NCBI RefSeq assembly: GCF_010365285.1
Contig: NZ_CP048286.1
Coordinates: 4,738,501-4,802,500, forward strand
Source: Paenibacillus rhizovicinus
GTDB lineage: Bacteria > Bacillota > Bacilli > Paenibacillales > Paenibacillaceae
DNA: 64,000 nucleotides
Direction of reading: 5' to 3'
Shown here: positions 1 to 8,515 of the stretch, in pieces
How the letters are laid out: each line of letters begins with the position of its first letter
Position numbering within the stretch: position 1 is the stretch's first letter
Program-made: the position numbers and the translations under genes
Notes under the pieces: model-generated
Databases searched by the model: none
Told to the model about the DNA's origin: nothing
What the model saw: the letters and a program-made list of their open reading frames with translations, nothing else

Positions 1-792
1 CCGATGGCGGAAGAGGCGCAGCGGAATAATGGGCTCCTTCGCTCGACTTTCGATGAAGACGAACAGACCCGTGAACAGCGTGGACAGTGCCAGCAGTCCG
101 ATGATGCCCGGCGATGACCAAGACAAGCCTTCGTTGTCGATCAGCACCGGCGTCATCAGCAGGGAGAGCAGGGCGGCGACGAGCGTGGAAGCGCCGTGCC
201 AGTCGATCGATTTCTTCTCGGTTCCCCGGGATTCGCGCATGCCGATACTGAGCACCGCCGCGGCCAGCAGGCCGACAGGGATGTTGATCAAGAATACCCA
301 GTGCCAATTCACGTGACCGACCATGTATCCGCCGACAGTCGGACCGAGCAATTGGGGCAAAATCATCAGCGGACCGAACAGGCTCTGAATCTTCGCCCGC
401 TGCTCCAGCGGATAGGTGTCGCCGATAATAACGAGCGCGAGCGGCATGAGCCCGCCGGCTCCTATACCCTGAATGCCTCGCCCGGCGAGCAGCATCGTCA
501 TGGACCCGGCCAAGCCGCTCACGATGGAACCCGCGATGAACAACGCCATGCAGCTTAAGTACACGCGTTTGCGGCCGTACAAGTCGGCAAGCTTGCCGAG
601 GATGGGCATGAACATCGTGGCGGCGAGCATGTAGACGCCCGCGACCCAGCCGTAGAGCGACAAGCCGTGCAGCTCGCGGATAATCGTCGGCATCGCCGTC
701 GAGACGACCGTTTCGTCCAGTTCGGCGAAAATCAAGCCGAGCATCAGGCCCGCGAGCACGAGCCGTTTGTTGGTTTTGTTCGTTTCAACCAT
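1..792 (-). CDS. DHA2-family MFS multidrug exporter (3' end cut by window)
   Basis: Reading leftward from an ATG at 792 there are 264 uninterrupted codons that run off the window edge. The start is supported by AGGAGAG about 8 bases upstream. The protein begins METNKTNKRLVLAGLMLGLI and shows the first transmembrane segments, the LDETVVSTAMPTI motif of 14-TM drug:H+ antiporters, and the motif-A loop GKLADLYGRKRVY. Motif C-like GPTVGGYMVGHVNWHWVFLINIP follows. This places it in the EmrB/QacA group, which exports drugs or lipophilic compounds using the proton gradient. Substrate cannot be read from sequence. The C-terminal half lies outside the window. Confidence 0.88.
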   Translation of the reverse strand, partial: MVETNKTNKRLVLAGLMLGLIFAELDETVVSTAMPTIIRELHGLSLYGWVAGVYMLAATMFMPILGKLADLYGRKRVYLSCMALFIAGSIVSGLAGSMTMLLAGRGIQGIGAGGLMPLALVIIGDTYPLEQRAKIQSLFGPLMILPQLLGPTVGGYMVGHVNWHWVFLINIPVGLLAAAVLSIGMRESRGTEKKSIDWHGASTLVAALLSLLMTPVLIDNEGLSWSSPGIIGLLALSTLFTGLFVFIESRAKEPIIPLRLFRHR

Positions 793-928
793 TGGATATC
801 TCTCCTGTCTTCACTAGCTGACCTGATTATAGGTTATAAAGCGAAGCAGGGAATCAATCGCGGGACCGATGCGGGCGACGTCCATTGGACCGAGAGAGGC
901 AGCCCATGAACGCAGGCGCCATACTCGC

Positions 929-974
929 AAAAACACGAAAGGCCCCGAAGCTTCGTTTCCGAAGCCGCGAGGCC
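929..974 (-). terminator. Intrinsic terminator of the carbamoyltransferase gene
   Basis: On the minus strand a 15-bp stem (941-955 with 960-974, one mismatch, GAAA loop) is followed by a T-rich tract ending TTTTT. It sits about 20 bases past the stop codon of the carbamoyltransferase and separates it from the exporter gene. Confidence 0.7.
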
Positions 975-994
975 GTCCTCTCTATAACCGATCA

Positions 995-1909
995 TCAACT
1001 CTCCATCAAATGCAGCAGCAGCGCCTTTTGCGCGTGCATCCGGTTCTCCGCCTGCTGATAGATGACCGAGCTGGCGGATTCGATCAGTTCCTCTTCGATT
1101 TCGAAGCCGGGGTGAATCGGCATGTCATGCATGATATACGGCGTGCTGCCGTTCAGCGCCTTGCGGTTCAGCTGATAAGGGAGCATCGTTTGCATGCGGA
1201 AATCTTTGACCGCCTCATAGTCCGCGCTGTGGTAATGCTCCATGTCGATCCACGTGTCCGTGTAGACGTAATCGGATTGGGCAGCCGCATCCGTTAACGA
1301 GTTCATTCGCGTCACGAGGCCGCTGCCGATGGCTTGGTCCATCAGCTCCCCGTCCCACGAGGCTTCGTTGACGATGGGGGTGACAAGCAGCAAACGGATC
1401 CCGAGCATCGCGCAGCCGGCAATCAAGGAATTGGCGACATTGTTGAGGATGCCGACATAGGTGACCGTAATGCCTTCAAAGGTTCCGGACACCTCGTAGA
1501 TCGTCATCAGATCAGCCAGCGCTTGGCAAGGGTGATAACGGTCGCAGCAGCCGTTAATGACGGGTACCGTCGCATAGGCGGCCAGTTCCCGCAAGTCGGA
1601 ATGCTTCTTTAAACGAGCCACGATGAAATCGCAATTGCGCGACGCGTAGCGGGCTTCGTACCGGATGGGAGAGATGCTGAAGTTGCTGGCGTTCCAGTCC
1701 ATCGGTACGGCGTAACCGCCCATTTGGTTGATACCGGATTGGAAGGACAGGTTTGTCCGGGTCGACGTTTTCTGAAAAAGCATCAGTGCGCCTTTACGGT
1801 CGCAGGCGGTTGCGTATCGTTCAGGCTGCCGCTTAATGGCGATGCCGTTCTGGATGATTGTCATCAATTCGTTCCGGTCCAGATCTTGCAGGGAAAGAAA
1901 ATGTTTCAA
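995..1909 (-). CDS. Atypical aspartate/ornithine carbamoyltransferase-family enzyme
   Basis: The protein has 304 aa, the usual family length. An STRTN motif at 49-53 replaces the canonical carbamoyl-phosphate motif STRTR, and HPCQALAD at 126-133 matches the conserved HPxQ motif. The family transfers a carbamoyl group from carbamoyl phosphate to an amine such as ornithine or aspartate. The amino-acid side is unusual: the HCLP (ornithine) or HPLP (aspartate) signature is replaced by HDMPIHPGFEI. Start is TTG at 1909 with GAGGTG 8 bases upstream. ArgR-like boxes overlap its promoter, which suggests arginine-linked control. I cannot name the amine acceptor. An ornithine, N-modified ornithine or diamine carbamoyltransferase are all possible. 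Confidence 0.85.
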   Translation of the reverse strand: MKHFLSLQDLDRNELMTIIQNGIAIKRQPERYATACDRKGALMLFQKTSTRTNLSFQSGINQMGGYAVPMDWNASNFSISPIRYEARYASRNCDFIVARLKKHSDLRELAAYATVPVINGCCDRYHPCQALADLMTIYEVSGTFEGITVTYVGILNNVANSLIAGCAMLGIRLLLVTPIVNEASWDGELMDQAIGSGLVTRMNSLTDAAAQSDYVYTDTWIDMEHYHSADYEAVKDFRMQTMLPYQLNRKALNGSTPYIMHDMPIHPGFEIEEELIESASSVIYQQAENRMHAQKALLLHLMES

Positions 1910-1929
1910 CGTTGGACACCTCGCATGTG

Positions 1930-2007
1930 TGAATAATTATTCAATATAAAAGTATTTATATTCACTATAATGAGTGTTTATGCAGAAGTCAATTTATAAA
2001 TATTCAG
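1930..2007 (-). promoter_or_regulatory. Promoter with three ArgR/AhrC-like boxes
   Basis: On the minus strand TTGACT (1987-1992) and TATAGT (1964-1969) are separated by exactly 17 bases. A perfect palindrome TGAATAATTATTCA at 1930-1943 matches the ARG-box consensus. Two weaker copies lie over the transcription start (1951-1964) and upstream of the -35 (1996-2007). Multiple boxes around a promoter are typical of arginine repression. Binding itself is inferred. Confidence 0.7.
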
Positions 2008-2109
2008 TTTATTTGCATGAAAATGCATTCGCCGCTAAAGGGGGTTCGCAGGGGTGTTACCAATCATAAAAAGCGGAAGAAAAGCTGACGCAAATGATTA
2101 AATTTTTAA

Positions 2110-2175
2110 TTGACAATGAGAATCATTATCGATTAATATCTACTTGTACTAATTGATATTGATTCTCATTATCGA
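2110..2175 (+). promoter_or_regulatory. Promoter with two Fur boxes
   Basis: TTGACA (2110-2115) is followed after 18 bases by TAATAT (2134-2139). Two near-consensus Fur boxes are present: TGACAATGAGAATCATTATC starting at 2111 and TGATATTGATTCTCATTATC starting at 2153. The first covers the promoter and the second the early transcribed region, so iron-dependent repression of the haem operon is expected. Confidence 0.88.
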
Positions 2176-2192
2176 TCAGGGGGGCTGATTTT

Positions 2193-3461
2193 GTGTTTTT
2201 GAAAGTATTATCTCGTGGTGTGTTGGCGGCAGCCGTGCTGCTAACGCCGGTAACAAGTTTGAGCAATACGGCAAGCGCTGCAAGCACGGCAATTAAGGTT
2301 ACGCTGGACGGGAAGTCCGTTTCTCTGGATTCCGCTCCGAAGATCGTTAACGGCCGTACGCTGGTTCCTTACAGCGGCATCGTAAGCGCGCTTGGTGGCA
2401 AGGCGACTTGGGACGCGAAGAACAAAACCGTATCCGCGGTTCAAGGCGATGTCTCCGTCAAATTGACGGTCGGTTCCCGCACGGCTTACATAAACGGCGC
2501 CGCGCAAACGCTCGAAGCAGCTCCGTCCATCGTAAACGGCAAGACGTTCGTGCCGCTGCGACTCGTTTCCGAAGCTTTCGGCAAATGGGTTTCCTACAGC
2601 AAGAGCGCGGCTGCCGTCGCGATCAGCAGCACGCTGACCGTAAACACGAGCACGGGCCCGTTCACGCTCAAGAAGAAGCCGAAACGCATCGTTACGCTTT
2701 CCTCTTCCGATACGGAAATCATCTATGCGCTCGGAAGCACGGTTGTCGGCCGCTCGACTGCGCTCGGCGCGGTATCCCCTGCGGCTGCGGCATCCGCTCC
2801 CGAAGTCGGAAGCACGCACGGCATCGAATTCGAGAAATTGGCTTCGGTGAAGCCGGATCTCGTCATTGCCAGCCCGGCGCTCCAATCCAGCAAGGCGACG
2901 ATTGAGAAGCTGGGCGCTCAAGTGATGTTCAACTCGCATAACACGTTTACGGAAATTCAAGCTTCCGTCCGTCTGTACGGCAAAGTACTGGGCCAAGAGG
3001 CGAAAGCGGAACAGTTGATCAAGAAAATGAATGCCGATGTCTCCTCGCTCAAGAAACCGAGCACGGCACCGAAGACGCTGATCGTATACGGCGCTCCAGG
3101 CAGCTTCGTCGTAGCGCTGCCGACGAGCTACCCGGGCAACTTCTTGGAGCTTGCCGGAGGCAAGAACGTCGCGTCCAACTTCAAAGCAATGGATTCGATG
3201 CCGCAGTACGCGGATCTCAGCTTGGAGCGGATCATCGCGGCTAATCCGGATCTGATCCTGTTCATTACCCACGGCGATGCAGCTGAAGTCAAAGCAAGCT
3301 TCAAGAAGCAATTCGAGACGAATCCGGCTTGGAAGAGCTTGTCGGCCGTGAAGAACGACCGTTTCGAAGTACTGCCATCCGACTTGTTCGCGGCAAACCC
3401 GGGGCTGCGCGCACCGCAAGCGATTCAAGCGATCAACAAATTGCTGCTGCAGGTGAAGTAA
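2193..3461 (+). CDS. Haem/siderophore ABC transporter substrate-binding protein with copper-amine-oxidase-N-like domain
   Basis: The protein has 422 aa. A signal peptide (about 1-29) has no lipobox cysteine. Residues about 33-145 contain two copies of the motif set PxIVNGRTLVP / WDAKNKTV, typical of the copper amine oxidase N-terminal-like domain used as a wall or stalk module in Paenibacillaceae. Residues about 150-422 form a BtuF/FepB-type periplasmic-binding domain (KRIVTLSSSDTEIIYALG; VGSTHGIEFEKLASVKPDLVIA). The GTG start follows AGGGGGG by 8 bases. It is the first gene of the Fur-regulated operon with permease, ATPase and an IsdG-like enzyme, so haem is the likely ligand (inference). 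The stalk domain probably substitutes for a lipid anchor. Confidence 0.87.
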   Translation: MFLKVLSRGVLAAAVLLTPVTSLSNTASAASTAIKVTLDGKSVSLDSAPKIVNGRTLVPYSGIVSALGGKATWDAKNKTVSAVQGDVSVKLTVGSRTAYINGAAQTLEAAPSIVNGKTFVPLRLVSEAFGKWVSYSKSAAAVAISSTLTVNTSTGPFTLKKKPKRIVTLSSSDTEIIYALGSTVVGRSTALGAVSPAAAASAPEVGSTHGIEFEKLASVKPDLVIASPALQSSKATIEKLGAQVMFNSHNTFTEIQASVRLYGKVLGQEAKAEQLIKKMNADVSSLKKPSTAPKTLIVYGAPGSFVVALPTSYPGNFLELAGGKNVASNFKAMDSMPQYADLSLERIIAANPDLILFITHGDAAEVKASFKKQFETNPAWKSLSAVKNDRFEVLPSDLFAANPGLRAPQAIQAINKLLLQVK

Positions 3462-3465
3462 TCCG

Positions 3466-4497
3466 ATGTCTACTCTTGTATCCGGCAGAGAGCGCGCGCA
3501 TAAAGCCGCGCTCTCTCGCAATGCCCGCGGAAGCGCAGTGCTGATCATCAGCTTGGTTCTGCTGCTCGCTGCCGCGCTTGCGGGCCTGATGTCCGGCGCC
3601 ATCTCGATTCCGGCTCGCGACGTGTGGACGTCGCTCTTTCATTCTTCCGATTCGGAAGCGAGGCAAATCGTATGGAATTTGCGGCTTCCCCGCGTCCTGA
3701 CAGGCATGCTGGCAGGCATTTGCCTGGCAGTTTCGGGCGCGTTCCTGCAAGGCGTATTCCGTAATCCGCTTGCTGATCCCGGCATTATCGGGGTATCGTC
3801 CGGCGGCGGTCTAGCGGCGGTCGCGATTATGATCTTGTTTCCGGAGAAAATCGCTTATCTGCCGATCTCCGCGTTTCTCGGCGCTTTGGCTGCTGCCGCA
3901 GTCGTCTACGCCTTGGCGTGGAAAGGCGGCGCTTCGCCTTTGCGGCTCATCTTGGCAGGCGTTGCCGTCAACTCGCTGCTCGGCGCGGCGATGACGGCCT
4001 TGATGATTCTGAACAGCGAGAAAGTGCAGTCCGTCCTCCCCTGGATGTCGGGAAGCCTGAACGGCCGAAGCTGGCCGCATTTCGATACGCTGCTTCCTTA
4101 CACGATTGCTGGTTTGATCGCTTCCGTCTTCCTGATCAAAACAGCCAACCTGCTCGTTCTGGGCGACGATGCCGCCAAGCTGCTCGGCAGCCGCGTCGAA
4201 ATCGGCAGGCTGCTTATTATCCTGCTCTCCACGTTTCTTGCGGGCGCCGCGATCAGCATCGTCGGCATGGTGGGCTTCGTCGGCTTGGTCGTGCCGCATA
4301 TCGTGCGCTTGCTCGTCGGCAACGACTATCGGATTTTCCTGCCGATCTCCGCGATCGGAGGCGGGGCGCTGATTATTGCGGCGGACACGGCTGCCCGCAG
4401 CTGGTTTGACCCGATCGAGTTTCCCGTCGGCATTCTGCTCGCGCTGCTCGGAGCGCCGTTCTTTCTCTATCTGCTGCGAAGGGGGATTAAACGATGA
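3466..4497 (+). CDS. FecCD-family haem/iron ABC transporter permease
   Basis: The protein has 343 aa with about nine or ten hydrophobic helices. FecCD (BtuC-type) hallmarks are LRLPRVLTGMLAGICLAVSGAFLQG near the N-terminus, NPLADPGIIGVSSGGGLAAV, and the cytoplasmic coupling region GMVGFVGLVVPHIVRLLVGND. It forms the membrane channel through which the ligand captured by the upstream binding protein is imported. The gene begins 4 bases after its upstream neighbour and overlaps the ATPase gene by ATGA, indicating translational coupling. Confidence 0.93.
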   Translation: MSTLVSGRERAHKAALSRNARGSAVLIISLVLLLAAALAGLMSGAISIPARDVWTSLFHSSDSEARQIVWNLRLPRVLTGMLAGICLAVSGAFLQGVFRNPLADPGIIGVSSGGGLAAVAIMILFPEKIAYLPISAFLGALAAAAVVYALAWKGGASPLRLILAGVAVNSLLGAAMTALMILNSEKVQSVLPWMSGSLNGRSWPHFDTLLPYTIAGLIASVFLIKTANLLVLGDDAAKLLGSRVEIGRLLIILLSTFLAGAAISIVGMVGFVGLVVPHIVRLLVGNDYRIFLPISAIGGGALIIAADTAARSWFDPIEFPVGILLALLGAPFFLYLLRRGIKR

Positions 4498-5327
4498 CGA
4501 AGACGACGACGCAAGCGCTGAGTGCAGCCGATCTCAAGTACGGGTACGGACGCGAAGCAGCGATCGTTAACGGCTTTGATCTAAGTGCGGCGCCCGGCGA
4601 ATGGCTGGGCATCGTCGGTCCCAATGGTTCGGGCAAGTCTACCGTGCTGTGCATGCTGGCCAGGCTCGTTTCGCCGCAAGGCGGATCGGTTACGATGGAC
4701 GGCAAGGATATGGCGAGCATGGACACGAAGTCGATCGCCCGGCATATGACGATGCTGACGCAAACGCAGGAGCAGGTACAGGACATCACGGTACGCGAAC
4801 TCGTGCGCAGAGGACGCAATCCGCATCTGAAATGGTACGAGGAATGCAGGGGCAAGCACGAAGATGTCGTCGACTGGGCGCTGAAAGTGACGAGCATGCA
4901 GGATCTTCAGCATCGGCCGCTGCAGGAGCTTTCGGGCGGGGAGCGGCAGCGGGCGTGGCTTGCGATGTGCATGGCGCAGACGCCTAAGCTGCTGCTTCTC
5001 GACGAACCGACGACGTATCTCGATATCGCGCATCAGCTGGAATTAATGGAGCTGATCCGGCAATTGAACCGCGAGCAGGGCATTACCGTGATCATGGTGC
5101 TGCACGACTTGAATCAAGCGGCCCGTTACTGCGATCGCATCGTGGCGATGAAGCAGGGCGAGATCGTGCGGGAAGGCACGCCGGGCGACGTGTTCCGCGT
5201 GGAGTTCTTCCGCGAGGTATTTGGCATTGAAGCGAAATTGTATTACGATGACGGCGTACCTGTTTATTTGCCGTGCGGCATTGCAAAGTCAGAGCCTGAG
5301 GGCATGAACGCATACGTTACGGCATAA
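4494..5327 (+). CDS. Haem/iron ABC transporter ATP-binding protein
   Basis: The protein has 277 aa and all ABC ATPase motifs: Walker A GPNGSGKST, Q-loop region, signature LSGGERQRAWLA, Walker B LLLLDEPTTYLD and the switch histidine in VLHDLN. It resembles the FepC/HmuV/BtuD class and powers the FecCD permease encoded immediately upstream (ATGA overlap). The C-terminal tail after residue 230 (FRVEFFREVFGIEAKLYYDDGVPVYLP) is typical for this class. Confidence 0.93.
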   Translation: MTKTTTQALSAADLKYGYGREAAIVNGFDLSAAPGEWLGIVGPNGSGKSTVLCMLARLVSPQGGSVTMDGKDMASMDTKSIARHMTMLTQTQEQVQDITVRELVRRGRNPHLKWYEECRGKHEDVVDWALKVTSMQDLQHRPLQELSGGERQRAWLAMCMAQTPKLLLLDEPTTYLDIAHQLELMELIRQLNREQGITVIMVLHDLNQAARYCDRIVAMKQGEIVREGTPGDVFRVEFFREVFGIEAKLYYDDGVPVYLPCGIAKSEPEGMNAYVTA

Positions 5328-5356
5328 TCGAAACATAACGAGGAGGCATTCGACCG

Positions 5357-5767
5357 ATGATTATTGTGGAAAACCGATTCGAAATCAGAGCGGGCGCGGC
5401 GGACGCCATCTTGGAACGGTTCCGTTCGCCTAAGAGCGTTCATACCTTCCCGGGTTTCGTGCGCATGGACGTCCTGCATGCCGTCTTGTCCGACGAGACG
5501 GAAGAGGTGCGGGTATGCACGGCTTGGGAGAGCGAGGCGGCTTTCGAAGCTTGGACGAATAGCGACTCGTTCCGTCATGCGCATGGCCGGCGTGCCGAGA
5601 CTGCGGGAGCCGAACGTGCGGAAGCTCCGGCCGCTGCTGCTCACGGGAGCGGTCATGGAAGCCATGGAAGCACAGCAACCGGCGCCCCGGCAAGCAGTCC
5701 GATCATTAGCAGCAAAGTAACGAGATACAACGTCGTCGTGACGCATTTGCCCGCTGAGGCGGAATAA
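5357..5767 (+). CDS. IsdG/HmoB-type haem-degrading monooxygenase with His/Ala-rich tail
   Basis: The protein has 136 aa. Residues 1-80 form an antibiotic-biosynthesis-monooxygenase fold of the IsdG type. The catalytic triad known from IsdG (Asn7, Trp67, His77) is present as N6, W66 and H76. IsdG enzymes open the porphyrin ring of haem and release iron. Its place as last gene of the Fur-controlled haem transport operon supports this. The C-terminal 55 residues are unusual: an Ala/Glu-rich stretch, then an HGSGHGSHGS segment and a short strand-like end. That tail could bind metal or haem, but this is only inference. RBS GAGGAGG precedes the ATG. Confidence 0.88.
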   Translation: MIIVENRFEIRAGAADAILERFRSPKSVHTFPGFVRMDVLHAVLSDETEEVRVCTAWESEAAFEAWTNSDSFRHAHGRRAETAGAERAEAPAAAAHGSGHGSHGSTATGAPASSPIISSKVTRYNVVVTHLPAEAE

Positions 5768-5894
5768 AGCCGGAGCCGGCACCCGAGAGGGGCTGGACTT
5801 CAGGCGCAAGGCGGAGAGCCGCCAGTCGGAGACAGCCGGCGTTCTATGCTGCTGCGTTCCGCGGCGGCTGACCGTCTCGTTCAGGCGAACAAGA

Positions 5895-5940
5895 AACCTC
5901 CGAAATCGTGCGTGAATCGCACGGTTCCGGAGGTTTTTTG
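5895..5940 (+). terminator. Intrinsic terminator of the haem operon
   Basis: An 18-bp stem (5895-5912 with 5918-5935, one mismatch) with a 5-base loop is followed by a run of T. It lies between convergent genes. The minus-strand T run is short, so it mainly serves the plus strand. Confidence 0.88.
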
Positions 5941-5962
5941 TTTCTATTATTGAGATCGTCAC

Positions 5963-6454
5963 TCACGCCGTCAGCGCTTCCAGCTCCGCCTTCTGCCGAA
6001 AATGATGCCGGGTATGCATGCCGATCAAGTCGAACCATTCGCGCGCGTTTAGCCAGCCGAAGCCGCCGTGCTGCCATTTCATGCTCGGATTAATCGCTTC
6101 CAGCTGCAGCTCCCAGGCAAGCATGTCGCGTTCGATCCGGTCCAATCCCGCAAGCAGCTCTTCTTTGCTGCGTTCGTTGCTCGGCGTAAACTCCGGCGTA
6201 TCCGGAAGCTTGATGCGAATAGGCGGAAACGCGCCGCGCAGATATACGTCCTCGCCGGCTTCGGTCTTGCCGGCAGGTTGTTCTTCGACCGACTGCGCGC
6301 AGAAGGCGACATGGGACAAATATTCGTCAGCTACCGCGATGAGATGGTCGATCAGCTGCCCCAGCGACCAGCCGCCCTGTTTGGCGATGCGCCGCAGCCT
6401 GTCCGGAGGATAGCTTTTCAAATCCTTCTTGAACGCCTCAATGAAATCGTACAT
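5963..6454 (-). CDS. DinB-family protein
   Basis: The protein has 163 aa and a four-helix-bundle DinB/YfiT-like pattern. The probable metal-binding histidine triad is H37 (LGQLIDHLIA), H147 and H151 (GMHTRHHFRQK). Members bind a divalent metal and many act as thiol-dependent transferases, but most, including this one, have no assigned substrate. It ends 20 bp beyond a strong terminator and is followed on the same strand by nothing obvious. The upstream minus-strand gene is the GntR regulator, 22 bp away, so the two may be cotranscribed. Confidence 0.85.
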   Translation of the reverse strand: MYDFIEAFKKDLKSYPPDRLRRIAKQGGWSLGQLIDHLIAVADEYLSHVAFCAQSVEEQPAGKTEAGEDVYLRGAFPPIRIKLPDTPEFTPSNERSKEELLAGLDRIERDMLAWELQLEAINPSMKWQHGGFGWLNAREWFDLIGMHTRHHFRQKAELEALTA

Positions 6455-6476
6455 CGTTAAACGCCCCTTTGCCGCG

Positions 6477-7154
6477 TTATTTATCGTCCGGGAGAGCAGG
6501 CTGCAACAAGGCTACGTTCTCGTCATGGATATGCGCCTTCATAAGCCGGCATGCCAGCTCGATATCCTTCGCTCTCATCGCCTGCAGGAGAATGTCGTGC
6601 TCTTCGTAGATTTGGCGAGGGTCGCTGTACATCGGGTTCTGGATGAAGAAATGCAAGCGAATCCGATTGACGATGCTCGACCAGATATTCATGACGTTGC
6701 TGGCGCGCGACGCCTGAATGATGTATTCGTGAAAGGCAATGTCGTTATTCACGATCCCGGCGGGATCCTCCCGTTCGACGGCTTCCCGGATGCCATCGAC
6801 GAAGGTTTGCATGTGCGCGAAATCCGCATCGGTCATTTGAGAGAGACCGGAGCGAATCGCGAACAGCTCGATCGTAAGCCGGATCGGTATGAGCACCTCG
6901 ATGACTTCCTCCTGCGAGAATTCCGCTACGACGGTTTCTTTGTACGGCGAGGAGTGCAGGAGACCTTCTTGCTCGAGCGTTCTCATCGCTTCGCGAATCG
7001 GTCCGCGGCTGACGCCCATTTCTTTGGCAATCGCGCTTTCCCTCAGCTTATCGCCCGGCTTCAGTTGGCCGTTCAGAATCGCATTGCGTATGTCATCCGT
7101 TATTCGATGTCTTAATGATGTTGGCTTTTGCTCTTTGAAGCTGAAATTGTCCAT
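6477..7154 (-). CDS. GntR-family (FadR/FCD subgroup) transcriptional regulator
   Basis: The protein has about 225 aa from ATG at 7154, chosen because GAGGT lies 9 bases upstream. An in-frame TTG at 7196 would add 14 residues without a clear RBS. The N-terminal winged helix-turn-helix has PGDKLRESAIAKEMGVSRGPIREAMRTLEQEGLL. The C-terminal helical FCD ligand-binding domain contains the Asp/His metal-ligand pattern (NDIAFHEYIIQAS; HDILLQAM; LMKAHIHDENV). FCD regulators respond to small organic acids. It is divergent from the dehydratase operon, whose promoter carries the palindrome AAGATTGTTGACAATCTT, so it is very likely the local repressor. Confidence 0.9.
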   Translation of the reverse strand: MDNFSFKEQKPTSLRHRITDDIRNAILNGQLKPGDKLRESAIAKEMGVSRGPIREAMRTLEQEGLLHSSPYKETVVAEFSQEEVIEVLIPIRLTIELFAIRSGLSQMTDADFAHMQTFVDGIREAVEREDPAGIVNNDIAFHEYIIQASRASNVMNIWSSIVNRIRLHFFIQNPMYSDPRQIYEEHDILLQAMRAKDIELACRLMKAHIHDENVALLQPALPDDK

Positions 7155-7238
7155 GCTTGCGTACCTCGCTGATCTCGACATGAATAGATAGGTCAATGAT
7201 AGGCGAATCCCATCTTCCTGTCAAAAAAAATAAACAAT

Positions 7239-7274
7239 AAGATTGTTGACAATCTTACGAAATGATTTTATACT
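7239..7274 (+). promoter_or_regulatory. Promoter with GntR-type palindromic operator
   Basis: TTGACA (7246-7251) and TATACT (7269-7274) have an ideal 17-base spacer. The perfect 18-bp palindrome AAGATTGTTGACAATCTT (7239-7256) covers the -35. Its core TTGTTGACAA fits the T.GT..AC.A pattern of FCD-type GntR operators. It drives the dehydratase operon. Confidence 0.88.
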
Positions 7275-7333
7275 CGCCTTGAACGTGAACAGCATGCGGA
7301 ATATTCTCTAACTCATACAGTAGGCAGGTGACC

Positions 7334-8461
7334 ATGCACGTGAAGATCACGGATGTAGAAGTGCTTTATTTGAAGCTTCCCCAGGTCGACGCGTCGCGCT
7401 GCGACGGCACGCAGGACACGTTGATCGTCCGGGTACGGACAGACGAAGGGATCGACGGAATCGGCGAAATCGACTCTGTTCCGGTCGTTGCCCGCGCCGT
7501 TATCGAAGCCCCGCCATCGCATTCGATCGCGACAGGCCTCAAGGAGCTGTTAATAGGCGAAGATCCTTTCGAGGTTGAGCGGCTGTGGGACAAAATGTAC
7601 ATGGGCGCGCTCTATTACGGGCGAACGGGTCCCGTGCTTCATGCGATGAGCGGGATCGACATTGCGCTTTGGGACATCATCGGCAAAGCTGCCAACCGTC
7701 CGACAGCTCAAATGCTGGGCGGAATCTATCGCAGGGAAATACCCGTCTACGCCAGCCTGCTTATGCCGGACACGATTGCAGAGGCTGCCAAGCTCGCCGA
7801 GAAGTACATGAACCTCGGCTACAAAGCAATCAAATTCGGCTGGGGCCCGATCGGACGCGTATCGCAGGCCTTCGATATCGAGCTTGTCCGCACGATCCGG
7901 TCGGTCATCGGCGACGAGAACCGGCTTATGATCGATGTCGGCCAAGTCTGGGACGTCAAGCACGCGATCCGGATGGCGGCGGAATTCGAGCGTTACGGCG
8001 TGTACTGGATGGAGGAACCGCTGCCGCCGGACGATTTAACCGGTTACAAGCTGTTGTCGGAGCAAGCCGGCATTTATATCGCGACAGGCGAGCAGGAGAG
8101 CGGCAGAAGGTCGTTCGACAGACTGCTGCGCGAAGGCGGAGTCGACATTCTGCAGCCGGATCTAGGACGCTGCGGGGGGCTGACGGAAGCACGCAAGATC
8201 GCCGTTATGGCTTACGATCGCAACCGCAAGGTCGTTCCTCATGCGTTCAAGACGGGCGTGCTGGTGGCGGCGAGCGCGCATTTCGCGGCGAGCATGCCGC
8301 AAGGCGACTTGATTGAATATACGCTCTCGGATTCCCCGCTCGCCAGGCATGCCGTAGCGAATCCGCTTGCGATCAAGGACGGCTGCGTTCGGCTGCCGGA
8401 AAGCCCGGGTCTGGGCATCGAGCTCGACGAGCAGACCGTGAAGAAGTATCTCGTAACGTAA
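7334..8461 (+). CDS. Mandelate racemase/muconate lactonizing-family (enolase superfamily) dehydratase
   Basis: The protein has 375 aa from ATG at 7334 (AGGCAGG just upstream; a GTG two codons earlier is also possible). An N-terminal capping domain is followed by a TIM barrel. Metal ligands are D201, E227 and E253. A Lys on the second strand (IKFGWG) and the D276/H303 dyad (QPDLG; VPHAFKTG) fit the mandelate racemase subgroup, mostly acid-sugar dehydratases or racemases. Family chemistry begins with abstraction of the alpha proton of a carboxylate. It heads a GntR-controlled operon with a dioxygenase and a dehydrogenase. The substrate is unknown, probably an aldonate or similar hydroxy acid. 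Confidence 0.9.
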   Translation: MHVKITDVEVLYLKLPQVDASRCDGTQDTLIVRVRTDEGIDGIGEIDSVPVVARAVIEAPPSHSIATGLKELLIGEDPFEVERLWDKMYMGALYYGRTGPVLHAMSGIDIALWDIIGKAANRPTAQMLGGIYRREIPVYASLLMPDTIAEAAKLAEKYMNLGYKAIKFGWGPIGRVSQAFDIELVRTIRSVIGDENRLMIDVGQVWDVKHAIRMAAEFERYGVYWMEEPLPPDDLTGYKLLSEQAGIYIATGEQESGRRSFDRLLREGGVDILQPDLGRCGGLTEARKIAVMAYDRNRKVVPHAFKTGVLVAASAHFAASMPQGDLIEYTLSDSPLARHAVANPLAIKDGCVRLPESPGLGIELDEQTVKKYLVT

Positions 8462-8515
8462 CTTGCGCGCCGCACCAACGACAACGACAATGATCTACTA
8501 TTAGGAAGCAGCGGC

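Noticed and set aside
2241..3602. A 453-codon minus-strand frame across the haem-binding protein
   Set aside because: Shadow of the real plus-strand gene. It would need to terminate inside the Fur-regulated leader and shows no ribosome site or family.
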